Shown here in pieces: positions 11,229-19,983 of a stretch of DNA of 64,000 nt. Position 1 is the first letter of the stretch. Every line of letters starts with the position of its first letter. Under the pieces are notes generated by a model. The model saw only the letters and a list, made by a program, of their open reading frames with translations. It did not search any database and was not told the DNA's origin. The DNA comes from Septoria linicola (Eukaryota; Ascomycota; Dothideomycetes; Mycosphaerellales; Mycosphaerellaceae), in NCBI GenBank assembly GCA_024114885.1, contig CP099419.1, positions 2,604,001 through 2,668,000 of the forward strand. Reading direction: 5' to 3'. The position numbers and the translations under genes are program-made.

Positions 11229-11918
11229 TCAACCATCGAGATCCCAGTATTTACTCACCTTGTCTCCACCAACATATTGCTCGGTGTACTCTGGCATATT
11301 TACTCCCAAATCACTCATCATAGACATCTCCAGCCATCGTGCGTAGTTGCCATCGCCTACACTTCCCCCAACCACGGCTTTCCCTACTCCTCTGACCCCC
11401 TCTAGCAGTTTCAGCACCGCGAAGTCGCAAGTGCCATAGGAGGGTTGGAAGACCTCGACTTCAAGGTATTCCAGACCCGTAAAGCATTCGGTAGCCTGGT
11501 CTCTCGTGTACCGAGAGTCAATGTCCAGACGTACGTGAAACAAGTACTTCTTGATCATCTTTGCTACTCGAGGATACAAGACCGGTGGCAGCGTGTCTTT
11601 CGTGTTGGGCAGCTTGAAAAGCAAAAAGGCCGGTAACGTAGTCAGAAGGTTTGAATGGGCCATGAAGGTGTTTTCTCCATACAGGATTGGGGCAGCCTCG
11701 GTGTGGATCTGCTTGCACGTCTGCAGCACATTGGCGCAGAAGCGGTGTTGGCCTTTTCGCTCGCGCGGAGGAATGCTGATGTCTTGTATCAAAAGCAGCT
11801 CATAGATTGTGTTTCGTAGCTCCGAAGGCAGCGAAAGCAGGCGACAGGCAGACTGGTCTGCCATGTCAGCGTCCTGGATGTTGTTCGCAGGCAGCTCTTT
11901 TCGAACGAGTACAATCAT
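11229..11918 (-). CDS. 2EXR/F-box-like protein of unknown function
   Basis: The frame encodes roughly 230 residues starting at MIVLVRKELPANNIQ; a second start, MADQSACRLL at 11864, is equally possible. The segment LLSLPSELRNTIYELLL followed by VLQTCKQIHTEAAPILYGEN is the hallmark of the 2EXR/F-box-like domain that is abundant in Dothideomycetes. Such proteins are thought to take part in protein interactions, but few have an assigned role. The unspliced frame ends at 11229, yet GTGAGT at GGDK|V suggests an intron and a short further exon inside 11150-11265; I could not settle the acceptor. An upstream in-frame ATG at 12176 gives a long unlikely leader. Product and strand are reliable; both ends are approximate. 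Confidence 0.7.
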   Translation of the reverse strand: MIVLVRKELPANNIQDADMADQSACRLLSLPSELRNTIYELLLIQDISIPPRERKGQHRFCANVLQTCKQIHTEAAPILYGENTFMAHSNLLTTLPAFLLFKLPNTKDTLPPVLYPRVAKMIKKYLFHVRLDIDSRYTRDQATECFTGLEYLEVEVFQPSYGTCDFAVLKLLEGVRGVGKAVVGGSVGDGNYARWLEMSMMSDLGVNMPEYTEQYVGGDKVSKYWDLDG

Positions 11919-12433
11919 GATCGAGCTGCGTATGTGAGACTCTAAAAGACAACCTACGATACTGGAAGCATGGTCGTGTGCATTGACGACCCTACTACGC
12001 CATAGATTCGGCAGTGATAAGCTCTGGGAGCTTGCTCGGGCGATGGGCGCTGTCGCAGGAGGTACAGCTTTGGTAAGACTGTGTGGGACGGAAGAGACCA
12101 GTGACGGCCGAGATGCCTCGTCTCGAGGTGCGATATGGCTACACCAAGTGAACGCGAGGCAAAGATTGACTTCCAATGTACGCGCACGGCGACGTTAGTC
12201 AGATCACGCGTTCCCGAAACTCATTCTTCTCATATCAAGCGATTGCGTATCTGTGTGTATTATTTGTACATATCCCTCATGCTCTATGCCGCTCTCCCAA
12301 TGTGTGTGTATATGCTGGTCCTGTACAAATCCTTACTCTTCACTTTTATCGCTTCTCTGTCGTATGCGTTATTCATTATCGTCTGCTACGTTTGGTTTCG
12401 TGTATGCGATCCAAGAAAAAGTCCCCGCTGAAG
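11919..12433. other. Intergenic region between 2EXR gene and transcription factor
   Basis: About 515 bp. The part near 12240-12420 is pyrimidine-rich on the plus strand and gives a spurious hydrophobic ORF; it is more simply the 3' untranslated region of the transcription-factor gene, which ends at 12434. No gene is supported. Confidence 0.6.
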
Positions 12434-14456
12434 TTAATGCTGATCGGCAAATCCGTGAATGGGAATGTTTTGGCTATTCTCGTGCGTCAAATCAAAAGGC
12501 CAAGGCCAGCCACCTGTGGTAATTTCAGCAGGTAGCTGGAATTCATCGTGTGGTGTGCGCATTCCCAAGTTGTTGGTCATTGGCGGAAGAGACCCTGAAG
12601 GCAGTACCGGGTGATGTCCATTTGGTGCGTTGCTCGGCAAATAGCCATTGCCGTTGGTTGCGTTGTGTGCGTAGGGAGCTATGTGCTGACTCTGTTGAGG
12701 TGCTTCAGACAGCATCTGACGCTGTGCTTGAATGTATTGGTCAATCTTGTCGGTCTGCTTGCGAAGCTCTCGACTGGCTCCAGCTGCCGGCTGCAAGCCT
12801 GCTTCGAGGTCTTCCAAAAGATCAGCCAGTTGACCCATGAGCGTTCGTACTCGTTCGTAGCTGCTCTCGTTGAGGACGCCCTGCATAACAGAGGATAGAA
12901 TGTGCCCAATGCCGCCGAGATGATAGACCAGCGGGGTCGAAATAGCTCTCAGATACTGCTGTGGGATCTCCCCAAACGTTTGAAGCACTGTTTCAGCAAC
13001 GCGGCACTTCTCCTCCACATTCTGCGCACTACTCGCTCGTGCTTCGAGTAGTGTCATACGAACAAGCTGCAATGTCGCCTGTATGTTGGCGGCCTGAAAC
13101 CCGAAGATGTCTTGGCTACGGTCGCCGGTCAACTGAACTGTATAGTTCTTGAACCTCGCAGGCAAATCGTAGTATAAGTTGATGACATTATCCATGATCT
13201 GCACGTCGGGCATTGTGTTGGCCATCATGAGCCTCACCACGGAGATTCTGTCCTCGCGTCCAGATTTGCTGATCCGGAGTCGTTTCGTAGCGTGTTCCAA
13301 TACACGATACAAGTCCGTTGTGAAATTGAAGCCTCGCAGCCAATTGTCTGGGTTCTGGTAAGTTGTCACACCGGAGGCCAATTCCTCGTCTGTGACTTCA
13401 CTGGGATACGCCACGTTCGAATGAGTCTCCTGCGACTTGTGTATCGTATTGAAGACCACGGAAGTGTAGACATCAAAGCTGTACATCGACCAAAACAGCC
13501 TTCTGCGCTCTTCCCGCTCTTGTACCGACAAATCCTCTGGCCAACAACTTTCATCATGGAAACGTTGCATCGCGCTCAGGGTCATGTAGTGCCCCATGTA
13601 TTGATGCATGGTTTGCACCTGACCGTACTGGATGCTCGTCAATGCAAGCAGAGCAGCGGCGCGAAGGTAGCCCAAGCCTGTCATTTTGGTGAGATCCTTG
13701 CCGATGTTGTCTTGTGCTGCTGAAAAGAAAACCTCAGACGTGTTTGCAGCACTCTCTTCGATCTGGTATTTATTGCCAAGGGCTCCGTCTCGAGTTCGTG
13801 CTGACGCCAGCGCGCAAGCTGCCATGACTGACGCAAAAAAGCCGCGATCTTTCAAGTGTTGTCGTTGTCGGACACGATCCCACAGTGTCGGTAGATGGAA
13901 GAATGGAAAGAGAGGATAAACAATCTCCGTGTAAATCTCCAGGTACCGGTCAATACTGCGCTGGTTGGACGCCGCGAAGCAATGCCATGCTACACTCAAG
14001 AGATCTTCTGGCCGCCCTTCTCGTACAACCTCATATGCACCAGTGAATTCTGTCGAGTGCAGAGGAACGACGCCATTTGAGTAGCCGCCTTCTGTTTTGA
14101 TAGATGGCGATATTGGCTAAAAAAAACAACAATCAGCTCAGAAAGCTACTCAGCCAACTCGGTTGCAATATGCTTACCGAAACAGTCTGCTGATTCTGGC
14201 CAGGCAGGACATTGCCTGGCAAGAGCTGTGCAGCTGACGGGTTGCGACGCCGACGTGATGGCCTATTGTAGGTACAGTCGACCGCGAAATCATAGCAATT
14301 CTGGCATTTTCCGGGCTCCTCCGCACTCGGGCGGCACCTTATGCTCCGCCGATGGCATAGGTCGCAAGCTTGCGAAATGCGTTGCAGTTTCCTTGGTCGT
14401 TCATGGGTACTCTTTGTGGACATATTCTTGAACCGCGGACTGCAGTCCGCTCCCAC
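12434..14456 (-). CDS. Zn2Cys6 (GAL4-type) transcription factor with fungal_trans domain
   Basis: A 653-residue DNA-binding regulator made of two exons, 14178-14456 and 12434-14116. The intron 14117-14177 is 61 nt, with a GTAAGC donor and a T-run before TAG. Residues 31-61 form the binuclear zinc cluster, Cys31-X2-Cys34-X6-Cys41-X9-Cys51-X2-Cys54-X6-Cys61, beginning QACDLCHRRSIRC. The second exon carries the middle-homology fungal_trans region (YTEIVYPLFPFFHLPTLWDR, then RRLFWSMYSFDVYTSVVF). The C terminus is low in complexity and ends near a WPWPFDLTHE motif. An internal ATG at residue 12 could also serve as start. A nuclear role is certain by family; the target genes are unknown. Nothing nearby is obviously its regulon. 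Confidence 0.93.
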
Positions 14457-15776
14457 ATGGCCGGTTAGCAGCTTAGTAGAGTCGTGTCAGGACACCTGAC
14501 GACAAGATGGCACTGGGGGTGAGAAAGAGGATGGAGAATTAAGCGCGTAGGCTGGGATTCAATAATTGGAGAACCAGGCACCATAACAATCCCCTCGGTT
14601 CCGTGCTCCGGGTTGCCCTCCGTCATGTTTCCTGTGCTGTGGCTCACCGATCCTCGAATGGGAAACTCCAGGAAACTCCCCAAAACTCCCTTGGTTGAAG
14701 TGCGCCTCTGGCCTTTGTCATCATCGCAGTCTGGGCTCGAGTTTGACCAGATCACCTGCCCGATCGAGCAGCTGTGGGTCACAGCGGTAGCACTTTGGCC
14801 AACGAGGTCTCGATACACGACGCCGCGAAGAACGCACCCCAGTCCGAAACATCCGCCTTCGAAGTTTGATCGCCATATCTCCCCGCGAGGACGACTGTTG
14901 TTGGGAAATACTGCACAGATGATCGCAAATCTTGTGCAGGGTCAGAGATCAAATCACGATCTGTAGCTTCGAGCGAGCAGATATGCGACCATCTCCGTGG
15001 AAATGGATCTTTCTTGGTCAGCTACAAGGTGACAGATTGTTGCGAGCAGAGTATGGAAGGATCGAAATTATTGATTAGAGGCCTCGTCAATTCTGATTCA
15101 TGCGAGATTCGCGGTATCCAGCGCCACGGTCAAAGGTGACCTCAAGCCTCGGAAACTGATTGAAATGTCCCAAGATGCAAGCATTGAGATGCCACCTGGA
15201 ATGCAGCATACCATCTGGATGTTAGGCAATGCTATCGGTCTCAGAACGCCCGGACTGTCATTTCACTCTGTCCATCAACAACATCTTCCATCTCATCATG
15301 CTGGCAACGGTGGCCGCTCCGGCGCTCTGGTAATTGTCAGCTCTGCCAAGCTCGTTAGTGGCGCATTGATCGTCCAAGATCCCTGACGCTAGTGGAGATG
15401 AGCCCGCCTCCGGTTCACGTGGGCTTGGTTTGGTGTCTTCACACATTCGGAACCAACCGGCAGGTGCTACAGTTGCTGGCACGGCCGACCTTCTAGACGA
15501 AGTGGTTTGTCGGTGTTTTCGACCATGATATTACCTGCCATGATGATGGAACAACAACTCTACCAGCTCTCCCGCCCGGGTATGACTCGAATACTCATCT
15601 ACAAAGTCGCAATGTCATGATCTATCGCTCTCTCGTCATCGTGGCATGCTGCACTGAACTATAACTACTGCCGTGACCGTAGTCAACGAGTTGTTATGAT
15701 CATTATTTCTCCACCCATGCCTTGGACTGAGGCTATTGAAGACGTAGCTGCTCTAACCTGGAGGTGCTTCCAACGC
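14457..15776. other. Intergenic region, transcription-factor promoter and ELP2 3' side
   Basis: About 1.3 kb with no supported gene. The left part is the presumed promoter of the Zn2Cys6 gene, a long regulatory region as is common for fungal activators. Small ORFs at 14613-14966 and 15165-15386 show no family resemblance and no splice continuity. The stretch near 15720-15776 should be the 3' untranslated region of ELP2. Confidence 0.6.
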
Positions 15777-18230
15777 TCACTGTTCTGCAACGCTCGCCCG
15801 TTCCTTGAAGCGATAAATTCGCACCGAACAGTCCTCGCTCGAAGCTGCCAAATTTGGGTGGTGGTCAGGTAGCGTGTTATCTGTTGTCAAGGTCGGTCGC
15901 CAGCGAAGCGAAGTCACTGCCTTCGAAGGAGTGCAGCGTGCAGTCACATCTTCTAAGGCAACAATGGCGAGTGATTCGGGCTCTAACCGGACAATAGTAA
16001 TCTTCCCTGTCTCGTCTCCGACAGCCAATAGCAAATGCTGTTCGAACGGTTGTCCGTTGAAGCAGATTGCTGTCGGGGGTGCAGTGGTAGCATGGGTTGA
16101 CACACACTCCACCTTCCCTCCACTCAACTTCCATATTTTCACTGTTTTGTCCCTGCCAGCGGTTGCGAAGACATGCCCAGCGGCCAGCGGTGCCCAGCAA
16201 CAATCCAAGATCATACGGGAGTGGCCCTTTGGGTTGGTCGTGAGCAAGGTAAACACAGAAGTCTCGTCTGCGTGGAATAACGCCCATTGTCGATCTCGGC
16301 CCACACTGAGAAGGTAGGAGTCATCTGGCGAGAATTTGAGGCTTGTCACTGTCAAGCTATGCGCTGTAAGAGCCGGCTTGACCTCGCGCCACTCTTTCGT
16401 GTCATACAGCCTTACCACTGCATGATCCAGCGAGCTCGCCTTGCAAGAAGTGGCAACTATTGTTCCATCATTACTGGCAGCTACCGCGGATATCTCATAA
16501 CCATGACCATAAAGCTTCTCATGCTCAGGCCACAGCGTGTGTCGTGCCAGATGATCTTCGAAGGGTGGATGTTCAAGATCTAGTGTGGCTTTCTTTGCTT
16601 TCGGGGCACTGTCGTCGAAATCATGTTCGTCGGTCCGTGGGTCATCAGTGCCTTCGCCCGGCTCGTCCTCATCCAAGGTGTTCACTGCTTTGTTCGACAG
16701 CCCAAGCACAGGTATCGCTGCAGCGTCAGGCAAGTCGCTGGCTGATGACGCATCAGTGCTCCCAAGTTTTGCAAGCAAATCATTGACAGCTTTCGGTTTG
16801 TCAAAGACACGCAGTAGCTTTTCATCTGCACCAGAAATAAAGCGATTGTCGTTGATAGTGTCGATACAATTCAAGTCGTAGCCATGGATCTGAGGTCGAG
16901 TAAATTCGTGCCATGTCACTGATTCTTTACCTGATTTACGCCATTGTGAATAGAGCCTGGTCGTCTGATCCGAGCCGGTTGAGAGAAGGTATCGACCAGA
17001 TCGCGCCCACGCCAAACTGCGGACTTCTTCGACATGGCCCCCGACTCCGACTTCTTGCACCCACATATCGCTCTGTGGATCAAACGCCCATTTGCGCCAG
17101 CTACCTGTTCGACCCAAGCTGACGACAGCTTGCGAGTCGGATTGCCACAGCCCAATCCAGAAGCCTCCAGTGCTGCCTGTGGCAGTCGTGGAACCCTTTT
17201 GAGAGCTGACTTCGCCGACTCTGCTGCTGCAGATCCACAATCCAGAAGCAGGTTCGGCATTCCAAATGGACAGGGAATTGTCTGCAGAAGCTGTGAGCAG
17301 GGAAGGCACTTGACCTGCTTCTGCTCTTGGTGCCCAGCGTGCTGTATAGATCCAGTCTTCATGCCCGACGAGGAGTGCTTCGAAGGTCACCGTATGTTTC
17401 GAGCTCTCCCGTCCGACACGATGCGCTTTGTTGGACAAGGACGTCTTCTCTGCAGCCGTGAAGAGTTTATTTGCTTCGCTCACTGTGCTATCAGCGGCGC
17501 TTTTGCCCTGTCTCAAGCGCCACAAACGGACATACTTATCCTGACTGGCAGAGGCAAGCAAGATATCACTATCACGATCGTGGTGCTCGTGTGTGAAGTC
17601 TAAAGATCGCACCCACCCTTCATGGCCTGTCAGAGTGGCTTGGAGCTCAAATTGCTCGCTCTCCGGCTGAGTTTGCCCAAACAACTGTATGTAGTTGGAC
17701 GTTCCGGCGACTGCAAGTATTGCTCCACCGCTTTCCGAAGCTGTAAGTGCAAAGCATAAGGGAAAGTAGCGTGGCTTCAAAGAGATGGTTTGAATCAGCT
17801 TAGCTCTAGCACCTTCCAAGTGCCATATTATCACTGTGCCATCTGCTGCTCCTGATGCAATCAGACCTAACTGAGGCGCTGCGGCGATTGCGTTAACAGA
17901 TGCAGTATGGTCTGTGAGGCACTGAGATTGCTTGAAGGCTGTCTCTGAATCGCTGCTTGGAGCCCAGATGCGAACTGTCTTGTCGGCGCTTCCACTCACG
18001 AGAAGTCGCGTGTCTGGAGCATCTATAATCTTGATGGCGTTTACTGTGTCAACGTGCCCTGCGAGCAGTTCATGCACACCTCTGCGATTGTGGTCTTCGG
18101 GATTCCATAGCGCGATATTGTTACCCGCTCCAAAAGCGAGAAGCGACGACGACCAGTCTGCTGCAGACGGGTGCCTGTTGCCGCCAGCGGCGATGTACTC
18201 GACTGATATCTGTGTCATTGTAAAGTGCAC
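15777..18230 (-). CDS. ELP2: Elongator complex subunit 2 (WD40 protein)
   Basis: An 817-residue intronless WD40 protein, the Elp2 scaffold of the Elongator complex, which adds the cm5 group to U34 of tRNAs. WD repeats run through the whole chain in two propellers: early ones include GSADKTVRIWAPSS and SGAADGTVIIWHLEG, middle ones LTGHEGWVRSLDFTHEH and SASQDKYVRLWRLRQG, later ones STGSDQTTRLYSQWRKSG and TAGRDKTVKIWKLSGG. Specific Elp2 marks are FGAGNNIALWNPEDHNRRGV near the N terminus and FTRPQIHGYDLNCIDTIND in the centre. The length equals the family norm. Start may be residue 1 (18230) or the second Met (18218). It lies head to head with URM1, whose product serves the same wobble base, with about 175 bp between the start codons. 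Confidence 0.96.
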   Translation of the reverse strand: MHFTMTQISVEYIAAGGNRHPSAADWSSSLLAFGAGNNIALWNPEDHNRRGVHELLAGHVDTVNAIKIIDAPDTRLLVSGSADKTVRIWAPSSDSETAFKQSQCLTDHTASVNAIAAAPQLGLIASGAADGTVIIWHLEGARAKLIQTISLKPRYFPLCFALTASESGGAILAVAGTSNYIQLFGQTQPESEQFELQATLTGHEGWVRSLDFTHEHHDRDSDILLASASQDKYVRLWRLRQGKSAADSTVSEANKLFTAAEKTSLSNKAHRVGRESSKHTVTFEALLVGHEDWIYTARWAPRAEAGQVPSLLTASADNSLSIWNAEPASGLWICSSRVGEVSSQKGSTTATGSTGGFWIGLWQSDSQAVVSLGRTGSWRKWAFDPQSDMWVQEVGVGGHVEEVRSLAWARSGRYLLSTGSDQTTRLYSQWRKSGKESVTWHEFTRPQIHGYDLNCIDTINDNRFISGADEKLLRVFDKPKAVNDLLAKLGSTDASSASDLPDAAAIPVLGLSNKAVNTLDEDEPGEGTDDPRTDEHDFDDSAPKAKKATLDLEHPPFEDHLARHTLWPEHEKLYGHGYEISAVAASNDGTIVATSCKASSLDHAVVRLYDTKEWREVKPALTAHSLTVTSLKFSPDDSYLLSVGRDRQWALFHADETSVFTLLTTNPKGHSRMILDCCWAPLAAGHVFATAGRDKTVKIWKLSGGKVECVSTHATTAPPTAICFNGQPFEQHLLLAVGDETGKITIVRLEPESLAIVALEDVTARCTPSKAVTSLRWRPTLTTDNTLPDHHPNLAASSEDCSVRIYRFKERASVAEQ

Positions 18231-18403
18231 ATGTTGCGGTTTGTCGACAAAAGCACGGGTGAGTGTTGTGACAACGAGAAGTTCATGGTTGCTGAGTCAA
18301 AATTTTGAGAGAGCCAAGACTTGGAATGATTGCCTCTAGTTAGTTAGCAAGACGACAACACTGTCACTACCAGCGTTAAGTACATACAAGGACCCTTCGC
18401 AAT
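18231..18403. promoter_or_regulatory. Divergent promoter between ELP2 and URM1
   Basis: The start codons of ELP2 (minus) and URM1 (plus) are only about 173 bp apart, so both must be driven from this segment. No TATA box or known fungal regulator site was recognised with confidence. The shared promoter suggests, but does not prove, co-expression of two genes of the tRNA wobble-uridine pathway. Confidence 0.65.
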
Positions 18404-18846
18404 ATGGCAGAGACGATCGGTATCACTATCGAGTTCACGTAGGTCAAGGATCTTTCGCAGACGTCAACGTCCTCTATTTCCCCCAAGCTCTAAGTCTTCA
18501 TAGTGGAGGCCTCGAATTGCTCTTCTCAGACCAACGCAAGCACGCAGTAAATCTTCCTGCTCAGGACAGTCAAGGCAATGCAGCGACCGTCGCCTTCCTC
18601 ATTCAATGGCTCTGTGACAACCTGATGAAGGATCCGCGGAAGGACATGTTCGTCCTTGACGATACAGTGTAAGGCGGTCGATCGGACCATGTTGCGTAAC
18701 AGACTGAGCTATTGCTGACTGTGTACAGACGGCCTGGAGTGCTCGTACTCATCAACGATGCAGATTGGGAGCTTGAAGGGGAGGAGAAGTATGAGGTCCA
18801 GCCCAGGGATACCATAGTCTTTGTCTCGACTTTACATGGAGGATGA
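18404..18846 (+). CDS. URM1: Ubiquitin-related modifier 1 (tRNA thiolation sulfur carrier)
   Basis: A 105-residue ubiquitin-fold protein that carries activated sulfur for 2-thiolation of U34 in cytosolic tRNAs and can also be conjugated to proteins. Exons are 18404-18438, 18504-18668 and 18729-18846, with introns of 65 and 60 nt (GTAGGT and GTAAGG donors). Key stretches are TIGITIEFTGGLELLF, the conserved VRPGVLVLINDADWEL across the second junction, and the C-terminal STLHGG, whose last Gly is thiocarboxylated. Length matches the family (about 100 residues). No single frame exceeds about 75 codons, so the gene is invisible without splicing. It is divergent from ELP2 and lies 170 bp upstream of a tRNA-Gln gene. 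Confidence 0.95.
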
Positions 18847-19015
18847 GAGATCAGCCAAGAGAACTGTCTTGCCGCACAGGTTGAATCGCGGGGCTGAAAG
18901 TGCGAAAATTGTGCCCCTCGATTTCAAGGTGAACCCATCCACATCCCAGTCCTCACCCATTGCCCCTGCAGTAAATTTGACTTTTTTATACATCGTCGGT
19001 TTCTGCTGACGCATC

Positions 19016-19150
19016 GGTTGTATAGTGTAGCGGTTATCACATCGGATTCTGATATATCAGAACTTTCCGGGAACCCGTAAGCACAAACTCCGACTTCCCT
19101 ACCAAGCCATGTCCTAACATCCTGTAGCGGTTCGATTCCGGGTACGACCT
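19016..19150 (+). tRNA. tRNA-Gln(CUG) gene with two introns
   Basis: Acceptor arms 19016-19022 and 19143-19149 pair over seven positions (one G-U). The D arm follows the Gln pattern. The anticodon stem 19042-19046/19066-19070 holds loop TTCTGAT with anticodon CTG at 19049-19051. A 12-nt intron (19053-19064) lies at the canonical place after position 37 and contains TCAGAA, which can pair with TTCTGA of the anticodon loop as in normal eukaryotic pre-tRNAs. The T stem 5' half is split: CC at 19075-19076, then 51 nt, then CGG at 19128-19130. Only after removal of 19077-19127 is the perfect CCCGG/CCGGG stem made. The A box and B box (GGTTCGATTCC, 19129-19139) are intact. A T4 run at 19187-19190 could end Pol III transcription. 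It is either a functional gene or a recently interrupted copy. Confidence 0.85.
19077..19127 (+). other. 51-nt GT-AG intron-like insertion within the tRNA T stem
   Basis: It begins GTAAGC, ends CTGTAG and has CCTAAC 10 nt before the AG. These are the same signals and size as the protein-gene introns of this window (GTAAGC donors occur in the transcription-factor, cyanase, C2H2 and UbiA genes). It separates T-stem positions 50 and 51 of the tRNA-Gln gene. Spliceosomal removal from a Pol III transcript would be abnormal, so the mechanism is open. Confidence 0.75.
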
Positions 19151-19983
19151 TCATGTCACCCTGAAGCCAAGCTTCAGTGAATCTTCTTTTGCCTCCTGGA
19201 GCCATATAGGAGGCTCCTGAGTGCCAGATCTAGTTCAAGAAATGCGTTATGGACTCCTGATGCCCTCACATAAGAATACTGCGGCGGGTCGATCAGGTGA
19301 GGTCTATCAAACTACTTTTTGGATATCAACGACCTTCCCTATTCGACCAAAATCTTCTTTGTTCGCGACTCAGCCGCTGCATTAGGCAGGTCCGTACGCC
19401 GACTTGCTTCGTGGCGAATATCATATTCGTTAACAAAGAGCGTTCCCTTTGTCTGCATTGGCAACCTGACGTCCAGCTTCAATGGATTCTCATTTGCTTC
19501 CATGACCCATATTGGAATCATGTATGTGGTACTTGAGCCGGAGCTGATCTCAACTGCAACGATATGAGCTTCAGACTAAGCAGAGCAAGGCCAGGATGGG
19601 GACAACTATGGTCTGAGATCTTTTGAATGCAAAGGCACGAAAGGCTTGTTACACGTCTGAAGGGCCGCAGCGACATCTCATAGCGAATGCAGCAGTTATG
19701 CAGTGTAGAGCTCTGTCGATGCTTTGCACAGTTTGTGCCACTCAAGCATAACGCTAGCCCAAATGCCTATCAAGAGGCAAAGGAGCCTGAGCAGTGCTAC
19801 CAATTTCCCAAACAAGCTAGCATGATAGCTGCAACACAAATGAAAGTGTTTCGAAATGTTTGTCAGACCTATACACAAGCGAGTCTATATCCCTCTCATT
19901 CTGTTCATACAACAAGTTCCTGTTCAGCATGCACTGACGGTCTGTCATGCCAATGCACCGAAACAATATGCCGTTGTGAATAT
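19151..19983. other. Intergenic region between tRNA-Gln and acyl-CoA synthetase
   Basis: About 830 bp with only short ORFs. The right part is the 3' untranslated region of the acyl-CoA synthetase. A second tRNA-type B box was not seen. Confidence 0.6.

Noticed and set aside
12135..12431. 98-codon plus-strand ORF with a hydrophobic stretch, like a small membrane protein
   Set aside because: The hydrophobic part comes from a pyrimidine-rich run lying in the likely 3' region of the transcription-factor gene; no start context or family support.
19077..19127. Archaeal-type bulge-helix-bulge tRNA intron
   Set aside because: The flanks do not form an obvious bulge-helix-bulge by eye, and the GT, branch and AG signals fit a spliceosomal intron much better.
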